Notes: generated from the letters alone by a model not told the origin. 64,000 nt of DNA from Acinetobacter sp. ANC 7912 (GCF_039862785.1 NZ_CP156795.1:124001-188000); one strand, 5' to 3'; shown: positions 1 through 8,126, counted from the first letter of the stretch. Program-made: numbers and translations.

Positions 1-1
1 A

Positions 2-1537
2 ATCAAATATGCAGGGGCTACTCCTGACACATTTAAAAGCATGTTAAGACAAGCCTGTATTGATCATCCAGATGCGACTATATGGGTAAAGACCCATCCT
101 GATGTACTGGCCGGGAAAGCTCAAGCCCATTTTGCTCAAGAGGATTTCAATCATCCCAATATCCGGTTGCTCACGGAGCACTATAATCCTGTCGAGCTGC
201 TGCAGCAGATGGACGAAGTGTATGTGGTGAGTTCTCAGCTTGGTTTTGAAGCACTGTTATGTGGAAAAAAAGTACATTGTTTCGGCGTGCCGTGGTATGC
301 AGGCTGGGGGTTGACCAATGATGCTCATGCGCCTTTGGATATTCTGAATGGCCGCAGAAACCGGCAAAAAAGCTTGCAACACTTATTTGCCTGCGCCTAT
401 TTTCACTATGCCCGCTATGTAAATCCGCTCACCGGGCAACGTTGTGAATTGGAAGATATTCTAGAGCTGCTTATTCCCAATATTGAAGTACAAAAGAGAT
501 TAGAAAGTCGTTATATCGCTTATGGGTTTTCCCCTTGGAAAAAGCGCTTTATTCCGGATTTTTTAGGCTTTCCAAAACTGGATTTAAAATTCCAGCGTTA
601 TCTTAAACCGAGAAAGTCTGAACATGTGCTGGCCTGGGGCAAGAAGGCTCGACAGCTTAAAGATAAACAATACAATCACATTACTACAGTGGAAGATGGC
701 TTTATCCGCTCCGTAGGACTGGGAGCAAAGCTGATTCGGCCATGTTCCCTGGTCTTTGATGATGTTGGAATTTATTACGATGCCACCCAACCTTCGCGTC
801 TTGAACAACTCTTAAACCAGGTCGAGCTCAATGCCCAACAAGCGCAACGGGCCACACGCTTGCAACAGATGCTGATAGATCTGAATATTTCCAAATATAA
901 TGTAGGCGAATTTAAGCGTTTAACCAGACCTGAGCATCCACGGGTTTTATTGGTTGTAGGGCAGGTCGAAGATGATATGTCTATTCAGCTTGGTGGCGTG
1001 GGAATAAAAACCAACCTCGCGCTGTTAAAAGAAGTACGAACCAGAAATCCCGATAGCTATATTATCTATAAGCCGCATCCTGATGTGCAAACCGGTTTAA
1101 GGGTGGGCGGTATTCCTGCTGCCGAGATATTGCGTTATGCAGATCAGGTAGAGTTAGATGCTTCTATCCTTGAATGTTTTGAAATTGTAGATGAGCTACA
1201 TACCATTACATCGCTCAGTGGTTTTGAAGCACTCATTAGAGGCTTGAAGGTATACTGTTATGGCTTACCTTTCTATGCGGGATGGGGGCTGACTCAAGAT
1301 CTGTATCAATCAGAGCGACGTAACAAAAAAATTAGCCTTGAAAAACTAATTTATATTACGCTGGTAGAATATCCAATTTATAATTTAGAAGTGACAAAAA
1401 AAATGCGGATACCTGTAGTGCGTCCCGAAGATGTCATTACATCTATCAAGCAACAATTAGACCAAGCGGTAAAGGTAAACAGCCATAAAAAGAGTATACT
1501 GTCGCCTTTATATAATTTACTAAAAAAACTGGGTTAA
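2..1537 (+). CDS. kpsC: KpsC-like capsule polysaccharide Kdo transferase (5' partial)
   Basis: The frame is open to the window edge, so the gene starts upstream; about 511 C-terminal residues are visible, against roughly 670 for the family. KpsC proteins carry two related Kdo-transferase halves that build the Kdo linker on the lipid anchor of ABC-exported capsules. Both halves are visible: the first ends with THPDV, SSQLGFEAL and PWYAGWGLT, and the second repeats the pattern with KPHPDV, TSLSGFEAL and PFYAGWGLT. It is followed after 6 bases by kpsS, so the two are co-transcribed. The family assignment is firm. The capsule role is inferred from the family, because no export genes are in view. 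Confidence 0.9.
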   Translation: MKYAGATPDTFKSMLRQACIDHPDATIWVKTHPDVLAGKAQAHFAQEDFNHPNIRLLTEHYNPVELLQQMDEVYVVSSQLGFEALLCGKKVHCFGVPWYAGWGLTNDAHAPLDILNGRRNRQKSLQHLFACAYFHYARYVNPLTGQRCELEDILELLIPNIEVQKRLESRYIAYGFSPWKKRFIPDFLGFPKLDLKFQRYLKPRKSEHVLAWGKKARQLKDKQYNHITTVEDGFIRSVGLGAKLIRPCSLVFDDVGIYYDATQPSRLEQLLNQVELNAQQAQRATRLQQMLIDLNISKYNVGEFKRLTRPEHPRVLLVVGQVEDDMSIQLGGVGIKTNLALLKEVRTRNPDSYIIYKPHPDVQTGLRVGGIPAAEILRYADQVELDASILECFEIVDELHTITSLSGFEALIRGLKVYCYGLPFYAGWGLTQDLYQSERRNKKISLEKLIYITLVEYPIYNLEVTKKMRIPVVRPEDVITSIKQQLDQAVKVNSHKKSILSPLYNLLKKLG

Positions 1538-1543
1538 TTTCTC

Positions 1544-2809
1544 ATGTCTGTACATGTAAATAATTTACTACTTTCAGACAGGGTCTTGTTGTTGCAGGGC
1601 CCTATGGGCAGTTTTTTTTCTACTTTTGCCAACTGGCTAAAGTCCAATGGCGTTCAATGCTTTAAGGTGAATTTCAATGGTGGCGATCAGTTTGATGCGC
1701 GTCATTTTGAATATAGCTTTGACTATACGGGCACTTATGCGGATTTTGCCCAATGGATTGAGCACCTCATATTAACTCATGAGATTGATGCTGTCGTGTG
1801 TTTTGGCGACTGCCGTAAGTATCATCAGACCGCGAAAAAAATAGCAGCAAAAAATAAAGTGAAGTTTTTTGTCTTTGAAGAAGGCTATATTCGTCCGAAC
1901 TATATTACCTTTGAGCAAGATGGCGTTAATTTCTTTTCAAAATTTTTAACTCATTTCCAAACGACGACTGTAAAAACCTCCCGGGTAAATAAGCAGGTTG
2001 AAACTATTCATAGCAGTACAAGTCTTAGAGTATTCAGTGTTATTGCCTATTACTTTTTTATGCTGATCTTTTGCTGGAAATATCGGCATTATAAACACCA
2101 TCGGCAAATGAGTGTCTGGACAGAACTTTATTATTGGATCTGGGCGGGAATTCGCCGCTTAAAGAATTCCTGCTTTGAAAGCCGTAAATTTAATCATTTT
2201 ATTCGTCACCATCAAAAACGCTATTTTGTATTTGCCTTACAGGTACATAATGATTTCCAGATCAGGACGCATTCTGAACTGAAATGTATGAAAAAATATA
2301 TTCAGCTGGTGATAGAGGATTTTGCTGATCATGCTGATCCATATCATCATTTGGTATTAAAGCATCATCCTATGGATCGTGGCTATCGTAATTATGCAAG
2401 ATTAATTCGTAGATTAGCGAAAAAACATGGAGTAGAAGGGCGTATCCATTATTTTTGTGATATTCATCTACCGACTTTATTAAAGCATAGTTTAGGTTTT
2501 GTTGCGGTAAATAGTACAACCGGTATCCAGGCTTTATATCATCAGATTCCTGTAAAAGTATTAGGACATGCTTTATATAATTTACCTAAACTGACGAATC
2601 AGCGCCCATTGTCAAAATTCTGGCGTAACCCAGGTAAAGTTGATCAGGTGTATTTTAAAAAATTCCGGGAAAGGTTGATTGATTACTCCCAACTCAATGG
2701 TTCTTTTTATGGAGAATCACCTTGGATGGAGCAATATAGTATTGAATCTTCTACTATTACCCAGCCAGTGAAGGCTGCTTTAGAAGAGCGGGTGAACATT
2801 GGTTCATAA
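1544..2809 (+). CDS. kpsS: KpsS-like capsule polysaccharide Kdo transferase
   Basis: A 421-residue protein with the KpsS N-terminal signature RVLLLQGPMGSFF, a central KHHPMDRGYRNY motif, and the C-terminal motif NSTTGIQALYHQIPVKVLG. KpsS adds the first Kdo residue to lyso-phosphatidylglycerol at the inner face of the cytoplasmic membrane, and KpsC then extends it. The length is normal for the family. It lies 6 bases after kpsC and ends just before a strong terminator, so it is the last gene of the capsule operon. It is the last chromosomal gene before the island boundary. Confidence 0.9.
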   Translation: MSVHVNNLLLSDRVLLLQGPMGSFFSTFANWLKSNGVQCFKVNFNGGDQFDARHFEYSFDYTGTYADFAQWIEHLILTHEIDAVVCFGDCRKYHQTAKKIAAKNKVKFFVFEEGYIRPNYITFEQDGVNFFSKFLTHFQTTTVKTSRVNKQVETIHSSTSLRVFSVIAYYFFMLIFCWKYRHYKHHRQMSVWTELYYWIWAGIRRLKNSCFESRKFNHFIRHHQKRYFVFALQVHNDFQIRTHSELKCMKKYIQLVIEDFADHADPYHHLVLKHHPMDRGYRNYARLIRRLAKKHGVEGRIHYFCDIHLPTLLKHSLGFVAVNSTTGIQALYHQIPVKVLGHALYNLPKLTNQRPLSKFWRNPGKVDQVYFKKFRERLIDYSQLNGSFYGESPWMEQYSIESSTITQPVKAALEERVNIGS

Positions 2810-2861
2810 GAATTTATACTTTTAAGTGAATGGTAATAGGGTCTAAATCATAAAATGAATA

Positions 2862-2888
2862 AAAGCGAACATTGCTTCGCTTTTTTTG
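2862..2888 (+). terminator. Rho-independent terminator after kpsS
   Basis: A perfect 7-bp stem (AAGCGAA pairing with TTCGCTT) with a short loop is followed by a run of T. It sits about 55 bases after the kpsS stop and closes the capsule operon. Confidence 0.85.
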
Positions 2889-2907
2889 TTAATTCAGAGA
2901 TTGAAAT

Positions 2908-2991
<84 letters not shown>

Positions 2992-3178
2992 AGTCACCGA
3001 CATAAAATACACTAAATAACATAATTAGTATTTTAATAAACTCTATATATAACAGTTATATAGGGTTTTTATTTTGTGTGGTGTAATTTAAGGTAGGGTG
3101 GGGTACTTTGATTTTTGGTCACTAATTTATTGTGATAATCAACAATAATAACCAACATACACATGCTTAATCTAAAGG
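2992..3178. other. Non-coding left end of the island
   Basis: An AT-rich, gene-free stretch between the left att repeat and the IS3-family element. It contains one TGGTCACT at 3116-3123. This resembles the five TGGTCACA motifs near the right end, so it may be an integrase arm-type site. No other feature is seen. Confidence 0.5.
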
Positions 3179-3228
3179 TGAACCGTACCGGGTTTGTCGG
3201 AGAGTCAATATTCTGAGAGACTACCCCG

Positions 3229-3546
3229 ATGACAAAATTAAAATATACCCCTGAAATCAGAGAAAGAGCGGTTCAATTATTGATTGAATCTGAAAAAGAT
3301 TATCCATCGAATTGGGCTGCAATCACAGCAATTGCGCCTAAGATTGGTTGTACTCCTGAAACACTTCGTGCCTGGCATCAAAAGCATTTAGATCAGCAAA
3401 ATCCTATTAAAGTACAACAGATATCTGATCAAGAAAAAATGAAGCAAATGGAACGTGAAATTAAAGAATTAAAGCGTGCCAATGAAATTCTACGTAAAGC
3501 AGCCGCTTTTTTCGCCCAGGCGGAGCTCGACCGCCCACACAAATAA
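3229..3546 (+). CDS. IS3-family transposase OrfA
   Basis: A 105-residue protein with an N-terminal helix-turn-helix (KYTPEIRERAVQLL through TPETLRAWH) and a C-terminal leucine-zipper-like helix (MEREIKELKRANEILRKAA). This is the standard OrfA architecture that binds the IS ends. A run of T in the codons for the AAAFF stretch near the end is the probable -1 frameshift site that makes the OrfAB transposase. The stop overlaps the OrfB ATG (TAATG). Confidence 0.92.
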   Translation: MTKLKYTPEIRERAVQLLIESEKDYPSNWAAITAIAPKIGCTPETLRAWHQKHLDQQNPIKVQQISDQEKMKQMEREIKELKRANEILRKAAAFFAQAELDRPHK

Positions 3547-4448
3547 TGGTGGATTTCATCCATAACAATAAAGACTTATATGGTGTTGATGCGATTTGTA
3601 GGATTTTACCGATCGCAGCTTCAACCTATTACCGAACTTTAGATCTCGCTGACAATCCAGAACATCGAGCAAAGCGAGATTTACATGACTTGCATCATGC
3701 TGAACAAATTAAACGAATTTGGAAAGAAAGTTCAGGTCGATATGGTGTGCGTAAGGTCTGGCAACAATTGAAACGTGAAGGTTATGTTATCGCACGTTGT
3801 ACAGTTGCTCGATTGATGCAGAAGCTAGGTATACAAGGTGTTTGGCGTGGTAAGAATAAACAAACCACCCGTAACCGAGATGATCAAAAAAGAGCAGATG
3901 ATTTAGTGAAACGTAATTTTAATGCTGATCATCCTGACCAACTGTGGGTGAGTGACTTTACGTATATTCAAACTCATTCAGGCTGGGTCTATACCGCCTT
4001 TATTATTGATGTGTTCTCACGAGCAATTGTTGGATGGAAAGTATCTACACGGATGAATACAGATATGGTACTCGATGCACTTGAGCAAGCATTGCACGAT
4101 CGAGGCATGCCAAAGAATGTGATTCATCATTCCGACAGAGGTGTGCAATATCTTTCCATTCGCTATACCAATCGTTTAGAAGCTGCAAATTTACGAGCAT
4201 CAGTCGGTACGACTGGTGATTCATACGATAATGCTTTGGCTGAAACGGTGAATGGCTTATACAAAACAGAGGTGATTGAATATCTAAAAGCAGATTGGCA
4301 AGGTTTAGCAGATGTACAACTTGCGACACTAAACTGGGTAGATTGGTTCAATAAAAAGCGTGTACACAGTGCACTGGGTTATGTATCGCCTTTTGAGTTT
4401 GAAGCAATGTACTATGATAAGATTAACCCGTTAGGTCAGGTGGCCTAA
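3546..4448 (+). CDS. IS3-family transposase OrfB (DDE integrase domain)
   Basis: A 300-residue protein with an N-terminal HTH_21-like region (GRYGVRKVWQQL) followed by an rve integrase core. The DDE signature residues are visible in WVSDFTYI (first D), HHSDRGVQY (second D) and DNALAETVNGLYKTEVI (E with the following K). It is full length with no stops, so the element may still be active. The protein acts on the IS termini, probably mainly as the OrfAB frameshift fusion. Confidence 0.92.
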   Translation: MVDFIHNNKDLYGVDAICRILPIAASTYYRTLDLADNPEHRAKRDLHDLHHAEQIKRIWKESSGRYGVRKVWQQLKREGYVIARCTVARLMQKLGIQGVWRGKNKQTTRNRDDQKRADDLVKRNFNADHPDQLWVSDFTYIQTHSGWVYTAFIIDVFSRAIVGWKVSTRMNTDMVLDALEQALHDRGMPKNVIHHSDRGVQYLSIRYTNRLEAANLRASVGTTGDSYDNALAETVNGLYKTEVIEYLKADWQGLADVQLATLNWVDWFNKKRVHSALGYVSPFEFEAMYYDKINPLGQVA

Positions 4449-4487
4449 CTTAAATAAAAAAATCTCCGACAAACCCGGTACGGTTCA

Positions 4488-4763
4488 GTTCCAGGTAGTA
4501 GCAAAGGGCCGAGATTGATGTGCGCCAAAGCGTACAAAATAGCCTAAATTTTATCCCCAGCAATTGGGGATAGTTTTGGAACCTGGATCCGTATGAAATG
4601 GGCACTGATTGCTAAATTGATCATTTTTTTAGCCAATTTTCTTGGCAAAAACTATCAAAATCGCTCATAAAAAAGCCGACTTGTTTCAAAGTCGGCTTTT
4701 TGGGCATTTTTAGATTTTTATGGTTTAAATAAGTATCTGATATTTCAATTAATATACAAGTGT
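4488..4763. other. Gene-free stretch between the IS3 element and the first pdif site
   Basis: No credible gene is seen. The stretch holds a small hairpin at 4553-4571 (ATCCCC pairing with GGGGAT) and a strong bidirectional terminator-like hairpin at 4668-4706. It is probably the remainder of a module whose other end was lost at the IS insertion. Confidence 0.5.
4668..4706. terminator. Bidirectional terminator-like hairpin
   Basis: AAAAAGCCGACTT pairs with AAGTCGGCTTTTT around a short loop, with A and T runs on either side. It could stop transcription from either direction. No gene ends directly beside it on the + strand, and the minus-strand lysR-type gene ends about 140 bases to the right. 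Confidence 0.75.
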
Positions 4764-4791
4764 ACTTCGTATAACCGCCATTATGTTAAAT
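4764..4791 (+). other. pdif site 1 (XerC/XerD recombination site)
   Basis: The 28-bp site has a XerC arm ACTTCGTATAA, a 6-bp spacer CCGCCA and a XerD arm TTATGTTAAAT. The XerD arm is identical to that of E. coli dif. The arms match the pdif sites known from Acinetobacter plasmids. It is in direct orientation relative to pdif 3 and inverted relative to pdif 2. Confidence 0.85.
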
Positions 4792-4846
4792 GGAGATTTA
4801 TTTCAAACATTATTCAACTAAATATGCCTAAAAAATCCATTTAAAA

Positions 4847-5737
4847 TTAATTAAGCTGTTGTAATTTTTCATATAAATAATCAATAAATAATCTAACTCT
4901 CTTAGGTATATAATTTTTTTTGTAATAGACAGCATGGATTTTTTGCTCATGAATCTTTATTTCATCTTCAAACAAAGCAATTAATTTACCTTCTTTTATA
5001 TCCTTTAAAATTAAAAATTCAGAGAGACAAGCAATTCCTACGCCTTGTAAAGCAAGTTGACGAACACTTTCGCCATTAGAAGCTGTAATAGATGGTGAAG
5101 TTTTATATAGTTGATCATTTATATAAATTGGCCAATTATTTAAATGCAAAGGATGGCTAAATCCTAATAATCTATGTTGATTTAACTCAATAATAGATTT
5201 TGGTAAGTTATTTTTTTTGAGATATTCAGCGCTAGCAACGATATACAAACGACTTTTACATAATAATTTTGCATAGAGACTTGAATCTTCTAGATCACCA
5301 AACCGTATAGCAACATCTATTTTATGCTCTAATAAATTAATTACATGATCATGACTAGTTAGTTCAATACTGATTTTTGGATATCGTTCTATAAACTCTG
5401 GTATTAATGGAATAATTACATGCAATACAAACGGTGTTGCTGAATCTATTTTAATTAAGCCTGTAGGTTCAGTACCTGGATTAATTAACAACTCTTCAGC
5501 TTCATTCAAATCAGAAAGTAATTTTCTTGCTCTTTCTAAAAAAATTTTTCCATCATAGGTAAGATTAAGGCTACGGGTTGTACGTTCGATTAATTTAACA
5601 TTTAATTTTTTTTCGAGGCGTTGTAATGTGCGACTGATAGCAGATGTTGTTTGATTTAATTGTTCTGCTGTTTTCACTATAGAGCCACAATCAGCGATCG
5701 TAACAAATACTAAAAGTTCATCAAATGTAGATTTCAT
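4847..5737 (-). CDS. LysR-family transcriptional regulator
   Basis: About 296 residues. The N-terminal winged helix-turn-helix (ELLVFVTIADCGSIVKTAEQL, then SAISRTLQRLEKKL) is followed by the periplasmic-binding-like effector domain. It is divergent from the mdaB-ygiN pair, the usual arrangement for a LysR regulator controlling its neighbours, so it probably responds to quinone or electrophile stress (inference). An alternative start lies 15 bases upstream at 5752; neither has a strong ribosome-binding site. The gene is very AT-rich, consistent with acquired cargo in a pdif module. Confidence 0.88.
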   Translation of the reverse strand: MKSTFDELLVFVTIADCGSIVKTAEQLNQTTSAISRTLQRLEKKLNVKLIERTTRSLNLTYDGKIFLERARKLLSDLNEAEELLINPGTEPTGLIKIDSATPFVLHVIIPLIPEFIERYPKISIELTSHDHVINLLEHKIDVAIRFGDLEDSSLYAKLLCKSRLYIVASAEYLKKNNLPKSIIELNQHRLLGFSHPLHLNNWPIYINDQLYKTSPSITASNGESVRQLALQGVGIACLSEFLILKDIKEGKLIALFEDEIKIHEQKIHAVYYKKNYIPKRVRLFIDYLYEKLQQLN

Positions 5738-5791
5738 ATCTAAGTAAATCATTAATAAAAAATCATTTTTAATTATATATTAATTTTAATT

Positions 5792-5822
5792 ATTAACAAT
5801 TAATCAATAATGTTTTGTTAAT
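5792..5822. promoter_or_regulatory. Candidate LysR-type operator between lysR and mdaB
   Basis: Inverted arms ATTAACAA (5792-5799) and TTGTTAAT (5815-5822) are separated by 15 bases in the divergent intergenic region. The geometry suits a LysR dimer pair, but the AT-richness of the region makes chance similarity possible. Confidence 0.4.
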
Positions 5823-5886
5823 AATTGCATTTATGTTGATGAATCTTAAATTTATATTGTACCTCTCTATTCAATTTGGGATGAAG

Positions 5887-6480
5887 ATGAATAATATTTT
5901 AATTATCAATGGTGCTAAAACTTTTGCTCATTCTAATGGTGAATTGAATGATACCTTGACGATTTTGGCAGAAGAAGTATTAACCGAATTAGGTCATAAA
6001 GTTAAAGTTACGCGTGCTGATAGTGCTTTTGATCCAAAAGAGGAGGTAAAAAAATATCTTTGGGCTGATGCTATTATTTATCAAATGCCAGGCTGGTGGA
6101 TGGGTGCACCATGGACAGTAAAAAAATATATTGATGATGTATTTACTGAAGGTCATGGTCATATATACGCTAATGATGGTCGTTCACGTTCGGATACTTC
6201 TAAAAAATATGGTTCGGGAGGTTTAATGCATGGCAAAAAATTTATGCTGTCATTAACTTGGAATGCACCTGCTGAAGCATTTACTGATCCAAAACAATTT
6301 TTTGAGGGGAGAGGTGTAGATGGGGTTTATTTACCTTTTCGAAAAGCCAATGAGTTTCTTGGTATGCAAAGCATGTCAACATTTATTGCTCATGACGTCA
6401 TCAAAGCACCAAACGTACCACAAATAAAAGATGATTATCGCCAACATTTGATCCGTAATTTTTCTGCATCAGTGATATAG
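5887..6480 (+). CDS. mdaB: MdaB-type NAD(P)H quinone oxidoreductase
   Basis: A flavodoxin-fold FAD enzyme closely matching E. coli MdaB: NILIINGAKTFAHSNGELND at the N-terminus, then YQMPGWWMGAPWTVKKYID, SKKYGSGGLMHGKK and LTWNAPAEAF. MdaB reduces quinones by two electrons in the cytosol, which avoids semiquinone radicals. The start at 5887 (MNNILI) gives about 197 residues like the family. An upstream in-frame extension to 5815 is hydrophobic and unlike the family. ygiN follows after 6 bases, as also found next to mdaB in E. coli. Confidence 0.92.
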   Translation: MNNILIINGAKTFAHSNGELNDTLTILAEEVLTELGHKVKVTRADSAFDPKEEVKKYLWADAIIYQMPGWWMGAPWTVKKYIDDVFTEGHGHIYANDGRSRSDTSKKYGSGGLMHGKKFMLSLTWNAPAEAFTDPKQFFEGRGVDGVYLPFRKANEFLGMQSMSTFIAHDVIKAPNVPQIKDDYRQHLIRNFSASVI

Positions 6481-6486
6481 AGGTAA

Positions 6487-6804
6487 ATGATGTTAACAAT
6501 TATTGCTGAAATTAAAATAAAACCCGGTTCAGAGCATCTGCAACATGTAATCAATTCATTCAAGGAGATCACACCAACAGTGCTTGAAGAAGATGGTTGT
6601 TTTAGTTACGAATTACTTATTAATCATGAGAGTCATGCGTCTTATCAGGCGCCATTGAAAAATACAGTCGTTATGTTGGAAAAATGGAAAAGTATCAAAC
6701 ATTTAGATGCCCACCTTGCAACCGTACATATGCAAGAACATCACTTTAAGATAAAAGATGATGTTCTTGGTGTTGATATCCGAATTTTAGAGAATGGATT
6801 TTAA
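6487..6804 (+). CDS. ygiN: YgiN-type quinol monooxygenase (ABM domain)
   Basis: A 105-residue small ferredoxin-like-fold protein matching YgiN: MLTIIAEIKIKPGSEH, then TVLEEDGCFSYEL, VVMLEKWKSIKHLDAHLATVHM, and a C-terminal VDIRILENG. YgiN oxidises quinols and is thought to form a quinone cycle with MdaB, which precedes it here in one transcription unit. AGAGG sits just upstream of the tandem ATG codons (6487 or 6490). The gene is ordinary apart from its placement inside a pdif module. Confidence 0.9.
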   Translation: MMLTIIAEIKIKPGSEHLQHVINSFKEITPTVLEEDGCFSYELLINHESHASYQAPLKNTVVMLEKWKSIKHLDAHLATVHMQEHHFKIKDDVLGVDIRILENGF

Positions 6805-6838
6805 TCAAATTATTATATTCATTTATGAGTTTCTCTAA

Positions 6839-6866
6839 AATTAACATAATACACGTTATACGAAGT
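6839..6866 (-). other. pdif site 2 (XerC/XerD site, inverted)
   Basis: On the minus strand the site reads XerC arm ACTTCGTATAA, spacer CGTGTA, XerD arm TTATGTTAATT. It is inverted relative to pdif sites 1 and 3. It therefore closes the lysR-mdaB-ygiN module and opens the toxin-antitoxin module. Confidence 0.83.
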
Positions 6867-6870
6867 CAAA

Positions 6871-6893
6871 AAAGGGAGCCTCTAGCTCCCTTT
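6871..6893. terminator. Bidirectional terminator between ygiN and the antitoxin gene
   Basis: AAAGGGAGC pairs with GCTCCCTTT around a 5-base loop, with A and T runs on both sides. It lies between convergent genes and can serve both. Confidence 0.85.
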
Positions 6894-6914
6894 TTTACTA
6901 TATTTTTTAAAGTT

Positions 6915-7205
6915 TTAGGCGTGTTGTACTGTGAGTTTTAGACCTAAAGCATTCACAACACGATTAATCGTATCAAAACGTGGTGCTGAATCCTGACGTA
7001 GAGCTTTGTAAAGTGCCTCACGTCCAATCCCTGCTTCTTTAGCGATTTGAGTCATGCCACGAGCTTTAGCAATAACGCCAAGTGCATGGGCTAATTCAGC
7101 TGGATCATTCTCTTCAAGAACCATATTGAGATACATCACAATGTCTTCTTCAGTTTTGAGCGACTCAGCCATATCAAAACTTGGTAAATCAGCGACTTTA
7201 ACCAT
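6915..7205 (-). CDS. HigA-like antitoxin (addiction module antidote, HTH)
   Basis: A 96-residue protein with a helix-turn-helix centred on GMTQIAKEAGIGREALYKALRQDSAP. This matches the putative addiction module antidote family that pairs with RelE-like killer proteins. The start at 7205 follows a good GGAGGA site and lies just after the toxin stop; an upstream extension to 7283 overlaps the toxin gene and is unlikely. The toxin comes first, as in higBA-type operons. The antitoxin should neutralise the toxin and repress the operon at the palindrome upstream of it. Confidence 0.88.
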   Translation of the reverse strand: MVKVADLPSFDMAESLKTEEDIVMYLNMVLEENDPAELAHALGVIAKARGMTQIAKEAGIGREALYKALRQDSAPRFDTINRVVNALGLKLTVQHA

Positions 7206-7206
7206 T

Positions 7207-7503
7207 TTAATCCTCCAATGTTTTCGATAATTTGACTGCACGATTGATGTCTTGTTGTTGAGTTGATTTATCTCCTCCACCAAGCATTACAATAACTACG
7301 TCACCATGTTGGATGTAATACATCCTCCATCCAGAACCGAAGAATTCTCTCATTTCCCAAACGCCATCTTGAAGAGGTTTAATGTCTCCCCAATTTCCAC
7401 GTTGAACCTTATCTAATCGACGATTCAGGCGGATACGGGTCATATTGTCTTTAATGCCATCCAACCATTCATCAAATTCTGGCAGACGTTTAATTTCAAT
7501 CAT
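7207..7503 (-). CDS. RelE/HigB-like toxin (addiction module killer protein)
   Basis: A 98-residue Gp49-like (RelE superfamily) protein with the family stretches EFDEWLDGIKD, RLDKVQRGNWGDIKPLQDGVWEMR and WRMYYIQHGDVVIVMLGGGDKSTQ. Members are usually ribosome-dependent mRNA interferases. The start at 7503 (MIEIKRLPEF) has AAGGAA upstream; the extension to 7548 would run over the operator. It is the first gene of the toxin-antitoxin operon, and the whole unit sits alone between two pdif sites. Confidence 0.88.
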   Translation of the reverse strand: MIEIKRLPEFDEWLDGIKDNMTRIRLNRRLDKVQRGNWGDIKPLQDGVWEMREFFGSGWRMYYIQHGDVVIVMLGGGDKSTQQQDINRAVKLSKTLED

Positions 7504-7525
7504 GAGGATTCCTTCTCTTCTCACT

Positions 7526-7551
7526 ATATTGTATTCGATCGAATACAATAT
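7526..7551. promoter_or_regulatory. Palindromic operator of the toxin-antitoxin operon
   Basis: A perfect 26-bp palindrome with half-site ATATTGTATTCGA lies 23 bases upstream of the toxin start. This is the expected location for autoregulation by the HTH antitoxin and the toxin-antitoxin complex. Confidence 0.75.
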
Positions 7552-7578
7552 GCAAGTAATCTATATGAACATCCATTA

Positions 7579-7606
7579 ATTTCGTATAACAACCATTATG
7601 TTAAAT
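7579..7606 (+). other. pdif site 3 (XerC/XerD site)
   Basis: XerC arm ATTTCGTATAA, spacer CAACCA, XerD arm TTATGTTAAAT. It has the same orientation as pdif 1 and is inverted to pdif 2. It separates the toxin-antitoxin module from the arsenic cluster. Confidence 0.85.
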
Positions 7607-7615
7607 GGGGCGGAT

Positions 7616-8044
7616 TTATTTAATCCGCTTACCATTTTTATCGATGATTATTTCACCATCCTCTTTGATAAAAGCTCCTAATTGAGGTGCAGACAAAATA
7701 TCTAAAACGAGTTCAGATGGTCTACAAAGTTTTACGCCTAACTCAGTCACTACAAATGGACGATTAATTAAAATTGGATACTCCAGCATAAACTGAATAA
7801 GCTGCTCATCTGTCCAGTGCTGCTGATCCAAGTTGTGAGCTTCAAAATGTTCCACGTTTTTGCGAATAGCTTCACGTACAGAGAGACCTGATTTCTCAAT
7901 TAAATTAATGAGTTCACTTTTACTTGGAGGGTTGAGAAGATACTCAATAATTTCGGGTTCTTCTCCGGTATTTCGAATTAGCGCCAGTGTATTTCTTGAT
8001 GTTCCGCACGCTGGATTATGATAGATCTTAACTTTTGATGACAT
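7616..8044 (-). CDS. arsC: Glutaredoxin-dependent arsenate reductase
   Basis: A 142-residue thioredoxin-fold ArsC with the catalytic cysteine in HNPACGTSRNTL (Cys13) and the conserved downstream stretch LINRPFVVTELGVKLCRPSE, which carries the substrate arginines. It reduces arsenate to arsenite in the cytosol using glutathione and glutaredoxin; the arsenite is then exported by Acr3. It is divergent from arsR and shares an 82-bp promoter region with it. Its stop lies 9 bases from pdif site 3. Confidence 0.93.
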   Translation of the reverse strand: MSSKVKIYHNPACGTSRNTLALIRNTGEEPEIIEYLLNPPSKSELINLIEKSGLSVREAIRKNVEHFEAHNLDQQHWTDEQLIQFMLEYPILINRPFVVTELGVKLCRPSELVLDILSAPQLGAFIKEDGEIIIDKNGKRIK

Positions 8045-8085
8045 TGTACTTACTCAGGACTTAATAATATTGCATTTATATATGG

Positions 8086-8097
8086 ATATACGTATAT
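8086..8097. promoter_or_regulatory. Candidate ArsR operator in the arsC/arsR divergent promoter
   Basis: The palindrome ATATACGTATAT lies midway between the two divergent starts. ArsR-family repressors bind short AT-rich palindromes of this kind. The position, which would control both arms, supports the call, but the exact site is inferred. Confidence 0.5.
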
Positions 8098-8126
8098 TCG
8101 CAATAGCATATATTAGAGTATAGATT

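Larger units (their letters stand above)
3179..4487 (+). mobile_element. IS3-family (IS51-like group) insertion sequence, complete
   Basis: The 1309-bp element has 25-bp terminal inverted repeats beginning TGAACCGTACCGGG (3179-3203 and 4463-4487, perfect). Two overlapping reading frames encode OrfA and the DDE transposase OrfB. No target duplication is visible: the 3 bases on each side are AGG and GTT. Recombination between IS copies may therefore have shuffled the flanks. Related remnants lie at 10616 and 16019. Confidence 0.9.

Noticed and set aside
584..808. Minus-strand open frame inside kpsC
   Set aside because: It is a shadow of the kpsC coding frame, with no family motif or ribosome-binding site.
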